A stretch of 64,000 nt of DNA from Paraburkholderia metrosideri (GCF_904848625.1 NZ_CAJHCP010000003.1:248001-312000); one strand, 5' to 3'. Counted from the stretch's first letter, positions 7,889-17,731 are shown. Program-made: numbers and translations. The notes: generated by a model not told the origin, from the letters alone.

Positions 7889-9493
7889 ATGAAAGACGTG
7901 GACGTCCTTATCATTGGCGCGGGTCCGGTCGGCCTGCTGCTTGGCACCGAATTGCAACGCGAGGGCGTCGCGGTAAAGGTGATCGACAGAATGCCGAACC
8001 GAGGATTTTTCTGTAAAGCTCTCGGCATTACAGCACGCACGCTCGAGATTTTCGACGATCTCGGAATCATCGATCGCGCAATCGGCGCAGGCACGTGGCT
8101 CACCGGCGTCGAAACGTGGGTCGACGGTGCGATGGTGCCCGGCCGCTCAATGCGCGTACCGGACAAGGGTCTGCCCTACGGCTCGCTTTCACTTGCGCAG
8201 TACGAGACTGAGCGGCTACTCGAAGCGGCGTTCGCGGAACATGGCGGTCAAGTGAATTACGGCTGTACGCTGGACAGCTTCATCGACAACGGGGAAGCAG
8301 TCGATACGTTTCTCACCGGACCTCAGGGTGAGGCGCTAACCCTGCGGTGCAAATGGCTGGTCGGATGCGACGGAGCGCACAGCAAAGTTCGATCCGGCTT
8401 GAGCCTGAGCTTTGAAGGCGAGCAATATCCGCAGACTTTCGCACTTGCCGATGTTGACGTCGACTGGTCCTATGCGCGCGGCCCCATGTACCGATTCGAA
8501 TGGACTGATATGGCGCGGGCGAAAGTAAGCGTCGCGGCTGTGCCCGTGCGCGGTTCCGCGAAACGCTACCGGCTCTCGATGATCGTTCCCGACGAACAGG
8601 CTTCTTCGCTCACTAACGCTGTCACGCCGGACTTCGAAACGATGTGCAACCTCCTGTTGCCGTCTTTGCCAGAAGGCTCGCGGCTATCGTCAATGCGATG
8701 GTCGTCGGTTTATCGGGTCAGCCATCGTATTGCGTCCGCGTATGGGCGCGGTCACGCGTTCATCGCTGGCGACGCCGCGCATATTCATCCCCCCGTGGGC
8801 GGCCAGGGCATGAACACGGGGCTGCAGGACGCGCACAACCTCGCGTGGAAACTGGCACACGTCGTGAAGGGGCTGATGGGTCCCACGTTGCTCGACAGCT
8901 ATCTGGCAGAACGACATCCTGTTGGCACCGACGTCGTCAAATCGACGAGTGCGGCGCTCAACGCAGTGCTCGCGCGGCAGGCAGCGAATCCGGCGATGCG
9001 TGAGACACAGTTGCTAATTTCCTATCGTGGCAGCCCGATCGTCACGGATCTTTGGCCTGATGCCGATCCCGCCGCTCCCGCACCTGGCGACCGGGCGCCC
9101 GACGCGCGCGCGCTGACACAACGGTTCGTCGGCCACGTTAGACGACTGCATGAATACATCGGCCGGGGAAAACACGCCCTCGTAGGTTATGTCGACAAGC
9201 CAGAGCAATACGACGCCTTCGTTGACGGTTGTCGTGCTCTGTCGACGGCATTACCCGACGCTGTATCAACCGTGCTCGTTACGGCGCCGGGCTGCGAAGT
9301 ACCTGACTATGAGTTCACGACGACGCTAGCAGACGCTTCGGGCGAATTCGCTTCCACCTATCATGCGAGCGGCGGCGCTGTGTGGATTGTCCGACCGGAC
9401 GGCTATATCGGATGGAGAAGTAGCGACTGTTCGGGCGAAGAAATCAGAAGTTGGCTACAGCGGCTGGGCGCGCAAACAAGTCATACAAGCTAG
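7889..9493 (+). CDS. FAD-dependent monooxygenase (PheA/TfdB family)
   Basis: A 534-residue flavoprotein of the class A aromatic hydroxylase type, which uses NAD(P)H and O2 to hydroxylate an aromatic substrate in the cytoplasm. The FAD dinucleotide motif G-A-G-P-V-G lies at residues 10-15. The middle D-G motif is in G-C-D-G-A-H-S-K-V-R, and G-D-A-A-H-I-H-P-P-V-G-G-Q-G-M-N-T-G begins at residue 294. A thioredoxin-like C-terminal domain follows, as in phenol hydroxylases. The start at 7889 has GGAG seven bases upstream; the frame extends to 7817 but without family likeness. It is a single gene, so no pathway can be assigned. Confidence 0.92.
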   Translation: MKDVDVLIIGAGPVGLLLGTELQREGVAVKVIDRMPNRGFFCKALGITARTLEIFDDLGIIDRAIGAGTWLTGVETWVDGAMVPGRSMRVPDKGLPYGSLSLAQYETERLLEAAFAEHGGQVNYGCTLDSFIDNGEAVDTFLTGPQGEALTLRCKWLVGCDGAHSKVRSGLSLSFEGEQYPQTFALADVDVDWSYARGPMYRFEWTDMARAKVSVAAVPVRGSAKRYRLSMIVPDEQASSLTNAVTPDFETMCNLLLPSLPEGSRLSSMRWSSVYRVSHRIASAYGRGHAFIAGDAAHIHPPVGGQGMNTGLQDAHNLAWKLAHVVKGLMGPTLLDSYLAERHPVGTDVVKSTSAALNAVLARQAANPAMRETQLLISYRGSPIVTDLWPDADPAAPAPGDRAPDARALTQRFVGHVRRLHEYIGRGKHALVGYVDKPEQYDAFVDGCRALSTALPDAVSTVLVTAPGCEVPDYEFTTTLADASGEFASTYHASGGAVWIVRPDGYIGWRSSDCSGEEIRSWLQRLGAQTSHTS

Positions 9494-9971
9494 AACCGCC
9501 AGGTTGCGCACGTTCACTGAACGTCAGCGAGCGCTGTGGAGCGCGCAGAAGGACCGATCCGGATCGGGCGGTCACATACAGCAGTGACTGGCCAACTTCG
9601 GAGGTTCGATAGCGGTGGGTGGAAACGTCAACGATCGGCCTCGCGCGCGCTCAATTCTGGCGAAAACTTTGAGAACTCGATGAGCTGGTATCGGCTAAGT
9701 TGCGGGTCGTGCATTCGCGCATGCGTGGTCTCACCTGCGCCAGACAAACACCGTTAAGCGAGAACTCAATTGAAAGAATGGGTAAGTAATATAGCCCCTG
9801 CTTTCTGACTTGGCGCCCGCGATCCAGCGGCGGTATCAATTGCTTTTTCGGGTCGCCCTTTCAATTGGCCTGAAACATCAAGAAATAAAACATTGCTATT
9901 GCGTCCAGGTTCGTCGTTGCCTGTCACGTCGACGGCCTTTTCCAGACCGACCACACTTGCAGATAATAAAT
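9494..9971. other. Intergenic region
   Basis: No coding region is supported. A perfect 14-bp palindrome CCGATCCGGATCGG is at 9554-9567. The 3' end (9880-9970) is AT-rich and should carry the promoter of the DUF2844 gene. Confidence 0.4.
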
Positions 9972-10487
9972 ATGGGCCATAGAACCAGGATTGCGCTTGC
10001 CTTGGCGGTTGTCATCACGCCTCTGCCCGCTCTTGCCACACTCGGTGGCGATACATCGAGCATTACTGCCGACCAGACCCAGTTGCACGCCAGTACCCAG
10101 CAATTGACACCTTCGGCGCTCCGCGGAAATGCCGGCGCGACCATTCATACGACCGCCGCTCCGACTATCTTGCCGACATCCGTCTCGGTCCAGCAATTGA
10201 CCCAACCGGACGGAACCGTGATTAAAGAGTATTTATCAAACGGCACTGTATTCGGTATCGCGTGGAGAGGCCCCACACCCCCCAATCTGCGACAGTTGCT
10301 GGGCAATTATTTTCCAACTTATTCCGCAGGCGTACAGGCCGCGAATCAGAACGGCGACCACGCTCCCATGGCAATTCAAGCTGAGGGATTGGTCATCTAC
10401 TCCGGCGGTCACATGAATTTATTTTTCGGCCAGGCTTTCTTGCCCGCGCTGCTGCCGCAAGGCGTAACTGCTCAAGCTATTCAGTAA
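9972..10487 (+). CDS. DUF2844 domain-containing secreted protein
   Basis: A 171-residue protein with a typical signal peptide (hydrophobic residues 7-20, cleavage near P-A-L-A at 19-22), so it is probably periplasmic or secreted. The body matches my memory of DUF2844: L-G-G-D near the mature start, then a conserved segment around G-T-V-I-K-E-Y-L-S-N-G-T-V-F-G-I-A-W-R-G-P. It lies 9 bases upstream of the DUF3443 gene, and this pairing is common in Burkholderia, so the two products very likely act together outside the cytoplasm. No function is established. The start at 9972 is chosen because the upstream extension is not signal-like. Confidence 0.85.
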   Translation: MGHRTRIALALAVVITPLPALATLGGDTSSITADQTQLHASTQQLTPSALRGNAGATIHTTAAPTILPTSVSVQQLTQPDGTVIKEYLSNGTVFGIAWRGPTPPNLRQLLGNYFPTYSAGVQAANQNGDHAPMAIQAEGLVIYSGGHMNLFFGQAFLPALLPQGVTAQAIQ

Positions 10488-10496
10488 GGACTCTCT

Positions 10497-11705
10497 ATGC
10501 GCAAGTATTTCATAGCAGTGCTCTTGCTGTTGTTGGCCGGTTGTGGCGGCGGTAGTAGCGGTGGCGGCAACCCGATCAGCACGGCCTCAGTCGCGGCCCC
10601 CGTTCAGAATACTGCGCCGATCACAGTGGATGGCGCGTTCAATTCCGTGAACCGCGCCTATACCAGTGTCACGATTTGTGCGCCGGGCACTAATAATTGC
10701 CAGACCATCGACCACGTGCTGATCGATACCGGCTCGGTCGGTTTGCGGCTGTTGTCGACTCCTGCCGTGCAGGCATTGAAACTTGCCACCCAGAGCACGA
10801 CGGCTGGCAACCAGTTGGGCGAATGCTATTTCTACGTGACCAGTTATGTCTGGGGCTCGACGAAGCTCGCCGACGTGAAAATGGCAGGTGAAACCGCCGG
10901 CAATGTCGCCGTGCAGATAGTCGCCGACCCAGCCATGCCGGCAGTGCCGGACTATTGTTCCAGCACGGGCGGCAGCGCGCAAAACACCACTACGGCGATG
11001 GACGCCAACGGCATCCTGGGCATCGGCGTAACGCCTTACGATTGCGGCGCGACATGTGCCACTACCCAGGCCAATAACCGCTATTACACCTGCGACGCGA
11101 CAACCTGCACCTCGACCACCGTCCCGCTGGTCCAACAAGTCGTCAATCCCGTGACGCAATTCGCTCAGGACAATAATGGTGTAATCGTGCAACTGCCCAG
11201 TATTGCGAATACGGGCGCGGTCAATGCAACGGGACAGTTGATCTTTGGCATTGGCACGCAGGCGGATAATGCGTTGGGTAGTGCGCAGGTCTATGCCACC
11301 AATCTCAATGGCAATATCACGACGATCTATAAGGGCACGTCCTTTGGAGATAGTGCAATCGACAGCGGAACGAATCGATACATCTTCCTCGACAACACTC
11401 TGCCGATTTGCGCCGGCACGGTGGACTTCTGTCCGCTCATGCCGACCGCGCTGTCTGCCGTCAACGTCGGCGGCAATGGAAGCAACGGCACGGTTAATTT
11501 CAGCGTCGCGAACATCAATGACTTGTTCGGCAGCGGCAACTTTGCGCAAAATGAGCGGGCTGGACCGCAATCCGCGCTGGGCACGAACAGCTACTTCTCG
11601 ACCAGTTTCATTTGGGGACTGTCGTTCTTTTACGGCCGCTCGGTATTCGTTGCGTTCAACGGAAAAAGCACGCCCGGTGGCACGGGACCTTATTACGCCT
11701 ATTGA
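10497..11705 (+). CDS. DUF3443 lipoprotein with pepsin-like D-T/S-G motifs
   Basis: A 402-residue lipoprotein with lipobox L-A-G-C (Cys16) followed by a Gly/Ser linker. It fits the DUF3443 family and is co-transcribed with the DUF2844 gene. Three features match the two-lobed aspartic protease layout. D-T-G-S-V-G occurs at 77-82, N-G-I-L-G-I-G at 171-177, and a second D-S-G-T at 289-292; G-Q-L-I-F-G-I-G (246-253) stands where pepsins have their G-x-L-x-x-G-G strand. Spacing of about 210 residues between the Asp residues is close to that of pepsins. Several Cys pairs (C61/C68, C184/C187, C199/C204) suggest disulfides outside the cytoplasm. Proteolytic activity is my inference. Confidence 0.85.
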   Translation: MRKYFIAVLLLLLAGCGGGSSGGGNPISTASVAAPVQNTAPITVDGAFNSVNRAYTSVTICAPGTNNCQTIDHVLIDTGSVGLRLLSTPAVQALKLATQSTTAGNQLGECYFYVTSYVWGSTKLADVKMAGETAGNVAVQIVADPAMPAVPDYCSSTGGSAQNTTTAMDANGILGIGVTPYDCGATCATTQANNRYYTCDATTCTSTTVPLVQQVVNPVTQFAQDNNGVIVQLPSIANTGAVNATGQLIFGIGTQADNALGSAQVYATNLNGNITTIYKGTSFGDSAIDSGTNRYIFLDNTLPICAGTVDFCPLMPTALSAVNVGGNGSNGTVNFSVANINDLFGSGNFAQNERAGPQSALGTNSYFSTSFIWGLSFFYGRSVFVAFNGKSTPGGTGPYYAY

Positions 11706-11932
11706 TAAGGTTCACGATAGATCGGCGAAAACCGACGTTCTTATCCGTATCGGGCCGCGGGCGAATCATCTAGCGGCCTTAGGAGCAACGCGGGCAAGCA
11801 AGTACCCCGAGGGTCCGGACTATCGTGAGGGCGACCGCCCCTTTCTTGACGGGTCATCGTATTTTGTCGAGAGGGGGCGCCTCAGGGGGTATTGCGTGGA
11901 AAGGTGGATTCACTGAAAGGCATCGAGGCGTC

Positions 11933-12414
11933 ATGTCCTCAAATTCCCTCACTACGGTTGCATTGAAGAAAGTATGGTTGGGCATCGGCGCCATGATCGC
12001 CGCGTTGCTGTTGAGCGTGTTCGGCATTTTGTACATCGACAAACTAGGCGACAAACACGACTACGCTCGATACACGGCACCGCGCGAGGCCGATCTGGTT
12101 CATGCACGAGGGCGAATCACTCGGATTTCCAACCACGTTCCGTACCTTGAGATTCAACTGGACGATGGTCGTGATCTGCTAGCAACGTTCTTGATCTTTC
12201 GGGTCGTGGCGGGCACGACATCTATGTGCAGAACACCGGCGCCTTCAATCGGGCACAACTGGCTTCACTCGTAAATTGCGGACGAGCCGAATTCGAGTTT
12301 TATCCCATGCACGGCACCATGATTAGCTATTGGATTTATGGTCTGAAGTGCGATGGCGCGGAAGTGCTCAGCTACAAAGACACCCTGCGTTATCTCGCAC
12401 TTCGAAAGCCGTGA
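11933..12414 (+). pseudogene. Small membrane protein gene, disrupted by a frameshift
   Basis: From ATG 11933 one frame gives an N-terminal cytoplasmic stub, one transmembrane helix (residues 17-38, W-L-G-I-G-A-M-I-A-A…) and a beta-rich segment ending at …L-E-I-Q-L-D-D-G-R-D-L-L-A. The frame then degenerates and stops at 12274. From about 12195 the next frame continues plausibly as D-L-S-G-R-G-G-H-D-I-Y-V-Q-N-T-G-A-F-N-R-A and runs to 12414. A one-base deletion around 12185-12200 would join them into about 160 residues. I do not recognise the family. Confidence 0.6.
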
Positions 12415-13027
12415 CGCCGAACGCGAAGCGGTATCGGCTGCGAGTGGCCGCTGCTGGTCAAGCCGACTGCCCGCAACGGATCGAACTGAGCCAGCCGCAT
12501 CAGGCAGAAAGCGGCCAACTCCGGTCAATCGACAAAAACTTGCGACCGTCCGCTGATGAACTCGCAGGCCACGCTGCAGATAGCTGATCGACTCGAAAGC
12601 CCTTCGGGAAGTCGCAACGCTGTCATTAACCGGCCGAGTCAATGTTGTCAATGGACCGGAACCGAGCGAACGAGGACTAGGGGCGCGGTCCGATGGCCGG
12701 TAAAGGCTGCACACCTGGACGTTTATCTCCTACACGGCAGGCGTCCGGTTGACCCAGACAATCGCCTTTGATCCGGGACTTGACTATTATTGACACGTTT
12801 AAATTTGCCGATCCGCTAAAAACCTACAAGACTGTGGCAATAAGGACGTCGATTTAAAGAAGAGAGCGGCGCAGATGGTTAAGACAGAGAACCATCTGTG
12901 CCTGATTCAATCTCCATCCGTTCGAGTGCGGTTATGCGACATCAGGGGCGTGCGATATCGGGCGACACGCCGGTGTGCTGTAAAGACTTTCCATCGCGGT
13001 CTTGACATCCGTCTCTGGAGGTGAAGC
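12415..13027. other. Intergenic region with degenerate repeats
   Basis: No supported gene. The stretch 12430-12720 contains the same kind of GC-rich words (GAAAGCGGCCAACTCCGGTC, GTGGCCGCTGCTGG) seen in other accessory gaps of this window. The last 200 bases are AT-richer and probably contain the autotransporter promoter. Confidence 0.4.
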
Positions 13028-16000
13028 GTGGCCTGTGATAAAGCCGCTCGTCAGTCGCCGGATTCCCGTCCTTGGCGAAGCGGGGCAGCAGAGCCCACCT
13101 GGGTCGCGCAGAACCTGCGACACCTGCTCTGCCGAGGCAGCCTTGTTGCACTGACAGCCGCCGTGCCCATCCTGCCGCGTCAGGTCGAGGCGCAGACCTG
13201 CACCGTCACCTCGGGTCGGATTGCCTTGACGTCCGGCACCTGCTCAGCCGCACCGGGATCGGCGCTGAGTGCCACGGGCACTGGTGCGGCCGTCTCGGCC
13301 ACCAACGCCGGCACCGTGATCGACCTCACGCCTGGTGCGACCGTCACCACGGCCACTCCCATTCGTGGTGTCGACATGATCAATGGCGGGGCCGTTCTTC
13401 TCGGCACGACCACTCCGATCACAGTCGACTCCACCGCCACCAACACTGGCATCGTGGGCATCAATATCAACAATACGGCGATCCCCGGTAGCCTTGGCAC
13501 GGGCATCCCCGTTACCCTGACAACCGCATTGGCTAGCACAAGCTCGTCCAGTTACGGCCTGCGTGCAATCCAGAACTCATCCGTCACCCTGGGTCTGGAT
13601 CTGACATCGAACTTTTCCACCGGAGCGTTTGGCGTGCGCGCCGACACCGGCAGCTCGGTTACCCTGATCGATAGTAGCCATCTCGTGCTGACCGGTCCGA
13701 ATATTGCACCCGGCGGAGCGGTGTTGATGGCCGTTGGCCCGGGTAGCGTCGTCGACGCCCGGAACGGCACAAGCTTGTCCATCGCCGGTCATGATGTAGT
13801 CGGCATCTACATGCTGAACGGCGGTCTGGTCAGGGTCGATGGCTCAACGGCGCCGCTCAGTCTTACCAACGTCGGCACGGCCAATTCGGGTGCGGCGGGT
13901 ATCGTCGCCGACAACACCATCGTTCCCGGCGGCACAATCGACGGAGTCACCCTCAGCTTCACGGGCATCAAGGGAACCGGCATTACCGCCACCCAGGGGG
14001 CGGAGATCACCGTGGGCGGCGTCACCGTGCAGGGTGCTGGAATTGGTGTCGTTGCCGACGCCAATTCCAGCGTCAACATTCGTGATTCGAGCATCACCAT
14101 AGCGGACTCGAACGGGGGCATTGTCAGAACGTTCACGGAAGCCCCGAGCTTCAGGACAACGTATTTGCGCCAGAGCGCGGGGCTGCTCGCACTGGGCGGC
14201 ACCCTCACCGCCGACGGCGTCAGCATTACGGTGCCAGCCGATACCGCCTATGGTATGGACTCCACCTACTCCATCTCTGACGCGGACATCGTGGGCACGC
14301 TGAGGTTCAGTAATGGCACGGTCACCACCTCCGGAACCGGATCTCATGGGGCTGTTGCGCTGGGATACCCCGGCGGGGGCACCCCAACGATCCTGCTGCA
14401 GAACGTCAGGATTTCAACGACCGGCAGCAATGCCCATGGGCTGGTGGTGTCAACCGGCGGCATCATCAACGCCACCGACAGCACCGTTCGGGCCGAGGGC
14501 TCCGGCAGCAACGGCCTGCTCTCCACCACGGCGTATGCGGCACCGGTGCAGAACGCCGTCTCGTTCTCGGGCGGTAGCCTGAGCAGCGCGCAATCGGCTG
14601 CTATCCAGGTGACGAATTCGCAGTTGGACCTGTCCCTGTCCAATGGCGCGCAAGTCAGCAGTGGCGCCGGGCTGCTGATCAATACCGCCCATACCGCTTC
14701 CACTGCAGTCGCCCCGGTGCTGGACCTCACGGCCACGGGGCATGTCGTCCTGACGGGCGACGCGCAGGCCAATGCCGACGGCATCGTCAATATGGCTCTC
14801 GCCGACGGCACCACCTGGACCGGCGCCGCGCGCAACGTCGGCGCCGTGTCGCTCGCCGACAGCGCCTGGACCGTGACCGCCAATTCCGATGTCGCCTCGC
14901 TCAGTCTCGACCCCAGCACGATAGCGTTTGCGCCGCCCGCGGGCAGCGCATTCAAAACGCTCACCGTTCGCGGCGACTACGCCAGCAGCGCCAGTATGCT
15001 GACAATGAACACGCAGCTGAACGCGGGTGGCCCTTTGTCGAATCAGCTGACTGACCGTTTGCTCATATTGGGCAATGCTGAAGGCACCACGTCGACTACA
15101 GTGAACAATGCGCGAGGCGCGGGAGCGTTCACCAGCCTGACCGGTGTCCCGGATGCCGCTGATGGCATCTCGATCATCCAGGTGGCAGGAGCGTCCACGC
15201 CGGAAGCCTTCACCCTGCAGCACGGTTATGTCACGGGCGGCACGCCTTTCCAGTACAAGCTCAACGCCTATGGGCCCGGTTCACCCAACGGCGCCGCCGA
15301 TGCTCTGCAGTCGCTCGTCGGGACCGCAGGCAATCACTGGGATTACCGGCTTCAGAGTGCCTACGTCACTCCGGAGGGACCCGTGAAACCAGAGACCGAG
15401 ACTCCCTCAGGGCCGCTGGAACCAGCGCCTGGACCTCCCTCGGCGCCTACGGAACCAGAACCCGGGCCTCCCGCTGAGCCCGGGCAACCAGCGCCTGAGC
15501 CTCCCCCAGGCGCGGTTCCCCAGCTACCATCCGACGCGCGCCCAGAAGTGGCGCCGCAGGTGCCGGCCTATCTTTCCACCTCGCGGGCGCTGTTTCAGAC
15601 CGGTCTCGTTGATATTGACAGCCTGCACCGGCGTCTCGGCGAAATCCGTGATGACCAGATTTCCGGCAACGGACAAGCTGTCGAGGGCTTCGTGCGGATC
15701 TATGGTGGTCTGTTCAACTACACGACGGATCGCAGTTTCCAGTCGTTCGGATACAACTTCAGCCTCGACTACGGCGCCGTGCAGTTCGGCGCCAGCTACA
15801 AGACCATCGATAACCCGGACGGTACTCTGCGCGTCGGCCTGGCTGGCACCTTTGGCCGATTGTGGATGCAGCCTTCCGCTGTCGACGGAGCCAGCGACGC
15901 GCGGTTTGACACCCAATCGCTCGCGGGCATCGCAACCTGGCAGGACCGTGCCGGCTGGTACGTCGATGGCATCGTCATGGGTGGGCTCTTTAACGGGCGC

Positions 16001-16570
16001 TACACCACGGCGGCACGCGGGCAGATTACCAGCGTGAACGGCAACTCGGTCGCCGTGTCCATCGAGTCCGGCATGCCCTTCCAGTTGCCCTGGTGGAACC
16101 TGGCCATCGAGCCTCAGGTGCAACTGGTCTGGCAGCACCTCGATTTCGCGGACCGTACCGATGGGGATGGCATCGAGGTCAACATGGGAAGCCCCGATCA
16201 GGGTGTCGCCCGCGTCGGCTTCCGCTTGCTCCGGCCGTTCGTGATGGGCGACGGCTCACGCGTGACGCCGTACATCAAGGCGAACCTGCTGCAGGGCATC
16301 GGCGGATCTAATAGCGTCGTACTCAGCGGTGTCAGCTTTGGCACGGGCAAGCCAGGAACTGCACTGCAGGTCGGTGCCGGTGCCACCGGGACCCTGACAA
16401 GGAATCTCTCGGTCTACGGCAACGTTGCCTGGCAGAATAATGTCGGCAGTGGCGGGTTCCGTGGCTGGGTATTGAACGGTGGTCTGCGTCTTATCTTCGG
16501 GGACCCGCCGCAGCCTGCGTCATCCTCCCTCGTCGCGCCGGCACCCGCCGCCGCGGTTGTGTCGCAGTAG
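13028..16570 (+). CDS. Autotransporter outer membrane protein (type V secretion, pertactin-like barrel)
   Basis: A 1180-residue type Va autotransporter. The N-terminus has a long signal region: charged residues 1-35, hydrophobic L-V-A-L-T-A-A-V-P-I-L to about residue 50, likely cleavage near V-E-A-Q. The passenger (about 55-780) is rich in Gly, Ser, Thr, Asn and short beta repeats with T-x-G-x-G and D-S-S patterns, which suggests a parallel beta helix. Residues about 783-835 form a proline-rich linker (E-P-x-P-G-P-P repeats). The last 300 residues look like a beta barrel (L-D-Y-G-A-V-Q-F-G, Y-G-N-V-A-W-Q-N). The start is a GTG with GGAGGTGAAGC just upstream. The chain ends V-V-S-Q, whereas most barrels end in Phe or Trp, so a short tail may follow the last strand. 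Confidence 0.88.
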   Translation: MACDKAARQSPDSRPWRSGAAEPTWVAQNLRHLLCRGSLVALTAAVPILPRQVEAQTCTVTSGRIALTSGTCSAAPGSALSATGTGAAVSATNAGTVIDLTPGATVTTATPIRGVDMINGGAVLLGTTTPITVDSTATNTGIVGININNTAIPGSLGTGIPVTLTTALASTSSSSYGLRAIQNSSVTLGLDLTSNFSTGAFGVRADTGSSVTLIDSSHLVLTGPNIAPGGAVLMAVGPGSVVDARNGTSLSIAGHDVVGIYMLNGGLVRVDGSTAPLSLTNVGTANSGAAGIVADNTIVPGGTIDGVTLSFTGIKGTGITATQGAEITVGGVTVQGAGIGVVADANSSVNIRDSSITIADSNGGIVRTFTEAPSFRTTYLRQSAGLLALGGTLTADGVSITVPADTAYGMDSTYSISDADIVGTLRFSNGTVTTSGTGSHGAVALGYPGGGTPTILLQNVRISTTGSNAHGLVVSTGGIINATDSTVRAEGSGSNGLLSTTAYAAPVQNAVSFSGGSLSSAQSAAIQVTNSQLDLSLSNGAQVSSGAGLLINTAHTASTAVAPVLDLTATGHVVLTGDAQANADGIVNMALADGTTWTGAARNVGAVSLADSAWTVTANSDVASLSLDPSTIAFAPPAGSAFKTLTVRGDYASSASMLTMNTQLNAGGPLSNQLTDRLLILGNAEGTTSTTVNNARGAGAFTSLTGVPDAADGISIIQVAGASTPEAFTLQHGYVTGGTPFQYKLNAYGPGSPNGAADALQSLVGTAGNHWDYRLQSAYVTPEGPVKPETETPSGPLEPAPGPPSAPTEPEPGPPAEPGQPAPEPPPGAVPQLPSDARPEVAPQVPAYLSTSRALFQTGLVDIDSLHRRLGEIRDDQISGNGQAVEGFVRIYGGLFNYTTDRSFQSFGYNFSLDYGAVQFGASYKTIDNPDGTLRVGLAGTFGRLWMQPSAVDGASDARFDTQSLAGIATWQDRAGWYVDGIVMGGLFNGRYTTAARGQITSVNGNSVAVSIESGMPFQLPWWNLAIEPQVQLVWQHLDFADRTDGDGIEVNMGSPDQGVARVGFRLLRPFVMGDGSRVTPYIKANLLQGIGGSNSVVLSGVSFGTGKPGTALQVGAGATGTLTRNLSVYGNVAWQNNVGSGGFRGWVLNGGLRLIFGDPPQPASSSLVAPAPAAAVVSQ

Positions 16571-16661
16571 GAGCGGGTGGACTTTGCCCCTATATGGCCG
16601 GAAATGCGGTTACGCATAAGCTGACAGATTTACCCGAGGGCGAAATTCGCGTGTCAGCGGT

Positions 16662-16875
16662 ATCTCAGTGCGCTATGCCGATGGCTCCTTCCAGAAGAAC
16701 AAGTACAACGCCTGTTGGCTGAATAAATTTACTTCGAAAAAGGGCGCTGACGGCTCTTTCTCAGTCCAGTTCGGCTGGGTGCGATCGCAAGATTCCGAAC
16801 TGCTGGCCGGCGATGAATAGCTGGACTACACGGTGCGGCTTTATAGTCCACGCGCTGAAGTTCTCAATAGGAAAA
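16662..16875 (+). pseudogene. Remnant of a DUF1254/DUF1214-type gene, C-terminal part
   Basis: Translation from 16662 gives I-S-V-R-Y-A-D-G-S-F-Q-K-N-K-Y-N-A, then D-G-S-F-S-V-Q-F-G, an in-frame TAG at 16818, then L-D-Y-T-V-R-L-Y-S-P-R-A-E-V-L-N. This is the typical C-terminal strand pattern of DUF1254/DUF1214 proteins (usually followed by W-x-x-P). No start, no N-terminal domain and an internal stop: it is a decayed fragment. The following 270 bases up to the kinase-like gene hold nothing I can identify. Confidence 0.6.
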
Positions 16876-17145
16876 ATGGGTCATCCCGCACCGCAGCTTG
16901 TAGATTGATCGCCGGGCAGCTTGACCGGCAGGATGCGCAGTTTCATGGCAAGCGACTGTCGGGGCTTATCCGCTAATCTAACTTGTGTCACTACTGAAGG
17001 TCGGAGTCCGGTCGGAGACCGGCCATTCGACCGGGTTACCCCTACGTCCCTTGGGGTCGAAGCCTCTCGCCGCCGCGCCGGGTCGTGGGCCGCTTGCGGC
17101 CACGAGCAGGCCTTGCGTTTCGCCGCCGACCACGACACTCGAATG

Positions 17146-17700
17146 TCATGACTCCGCCGGGGAACAGACCTTACCTGACTCGTCATAGACAACTATGTTG
17201 AATCCTTCGCTGAGTGCGGGCGGAACGAAGTACCGGGTGATCTGATCGTACTGCTCTTCTGATGTCCGGAAAGGATGCTCGCCTGACACATTCCTCGTCA
17301 TTAAACGAGATTTGCAGATCTCGTCGGTCACATTAAGATAGTGAAGCCGATGCTCGCAGGCAACCGCCTGGAATAGTGAGTAACCCCAAGCACGTGTGCT
17401 GGCCGTATTGAATGGAAAGTCCAGTACCACGGAGATACCCGCCGCGAGGAGTGCCTGGATGTGCTCCGTGAGGACCGTTCTCAGGCGTGCTGCGCGGTCT
17501 GCATAATCGCTTACCGTATGAATCTCGTCCGGGTAAAGACATGCCATCCATTTGTCTTCGCTAAACAGGACCGTCCGAGAGGCATCCGCCAAGCGAGCCG
17601 TCAACGTGGACTTCCCCGATGCGATTTTTCCGCAAACCATATGCAAAACAGCCGTCTCACGATGGCCAACTTCGTCAACTGCTCGACTCTCACTCGTCAT
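17146..17700 (-). CDS. P-loop NTPase, nucleoside/zeta-toxin-like kinase
   Basis: A 184-residue protein with a Walker A motif G-K-I-A-S-G-K-S-T at residues 24-32 near the N-terminus, then S-E-D-K-W and a V-V-L-D-F-P-F strand as a probable Walker B. The size and layout match small phosphotransferases (AAA_33 or zeta-toxin-like kinases) acting on a nucleotide sugar, antibiotic or small metabolite. The ATG at 17700 has GGAG nine bases upstream; a TTG two codons earlier is unlikely. No antitoxin-like gene is adjacent, so a toxin role is not supported. It is a single gene flanked by non-coding DNA. Confidence 0.75.
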   Translation of the reverse strand: MTSESRAVDEVGHRETAVLHMVCGKIASGKSTLTARLADASRTVLFSEDKWMACLYPDEIHTVSDYADRAARLRTVLTEHIQALLAAGISVVLDFPFNTASTRAWGYSLFQAVACEHRLHYLNVTDEICKSRLMTRNVSGEHPFRTSEEQYDQITRYFVPPALSEGFNIVVYDESGKVCSPAES

Positions 17701-17731
17701 TCCCAAACGCTCCGTTTAGAGCCCAGAAAGC

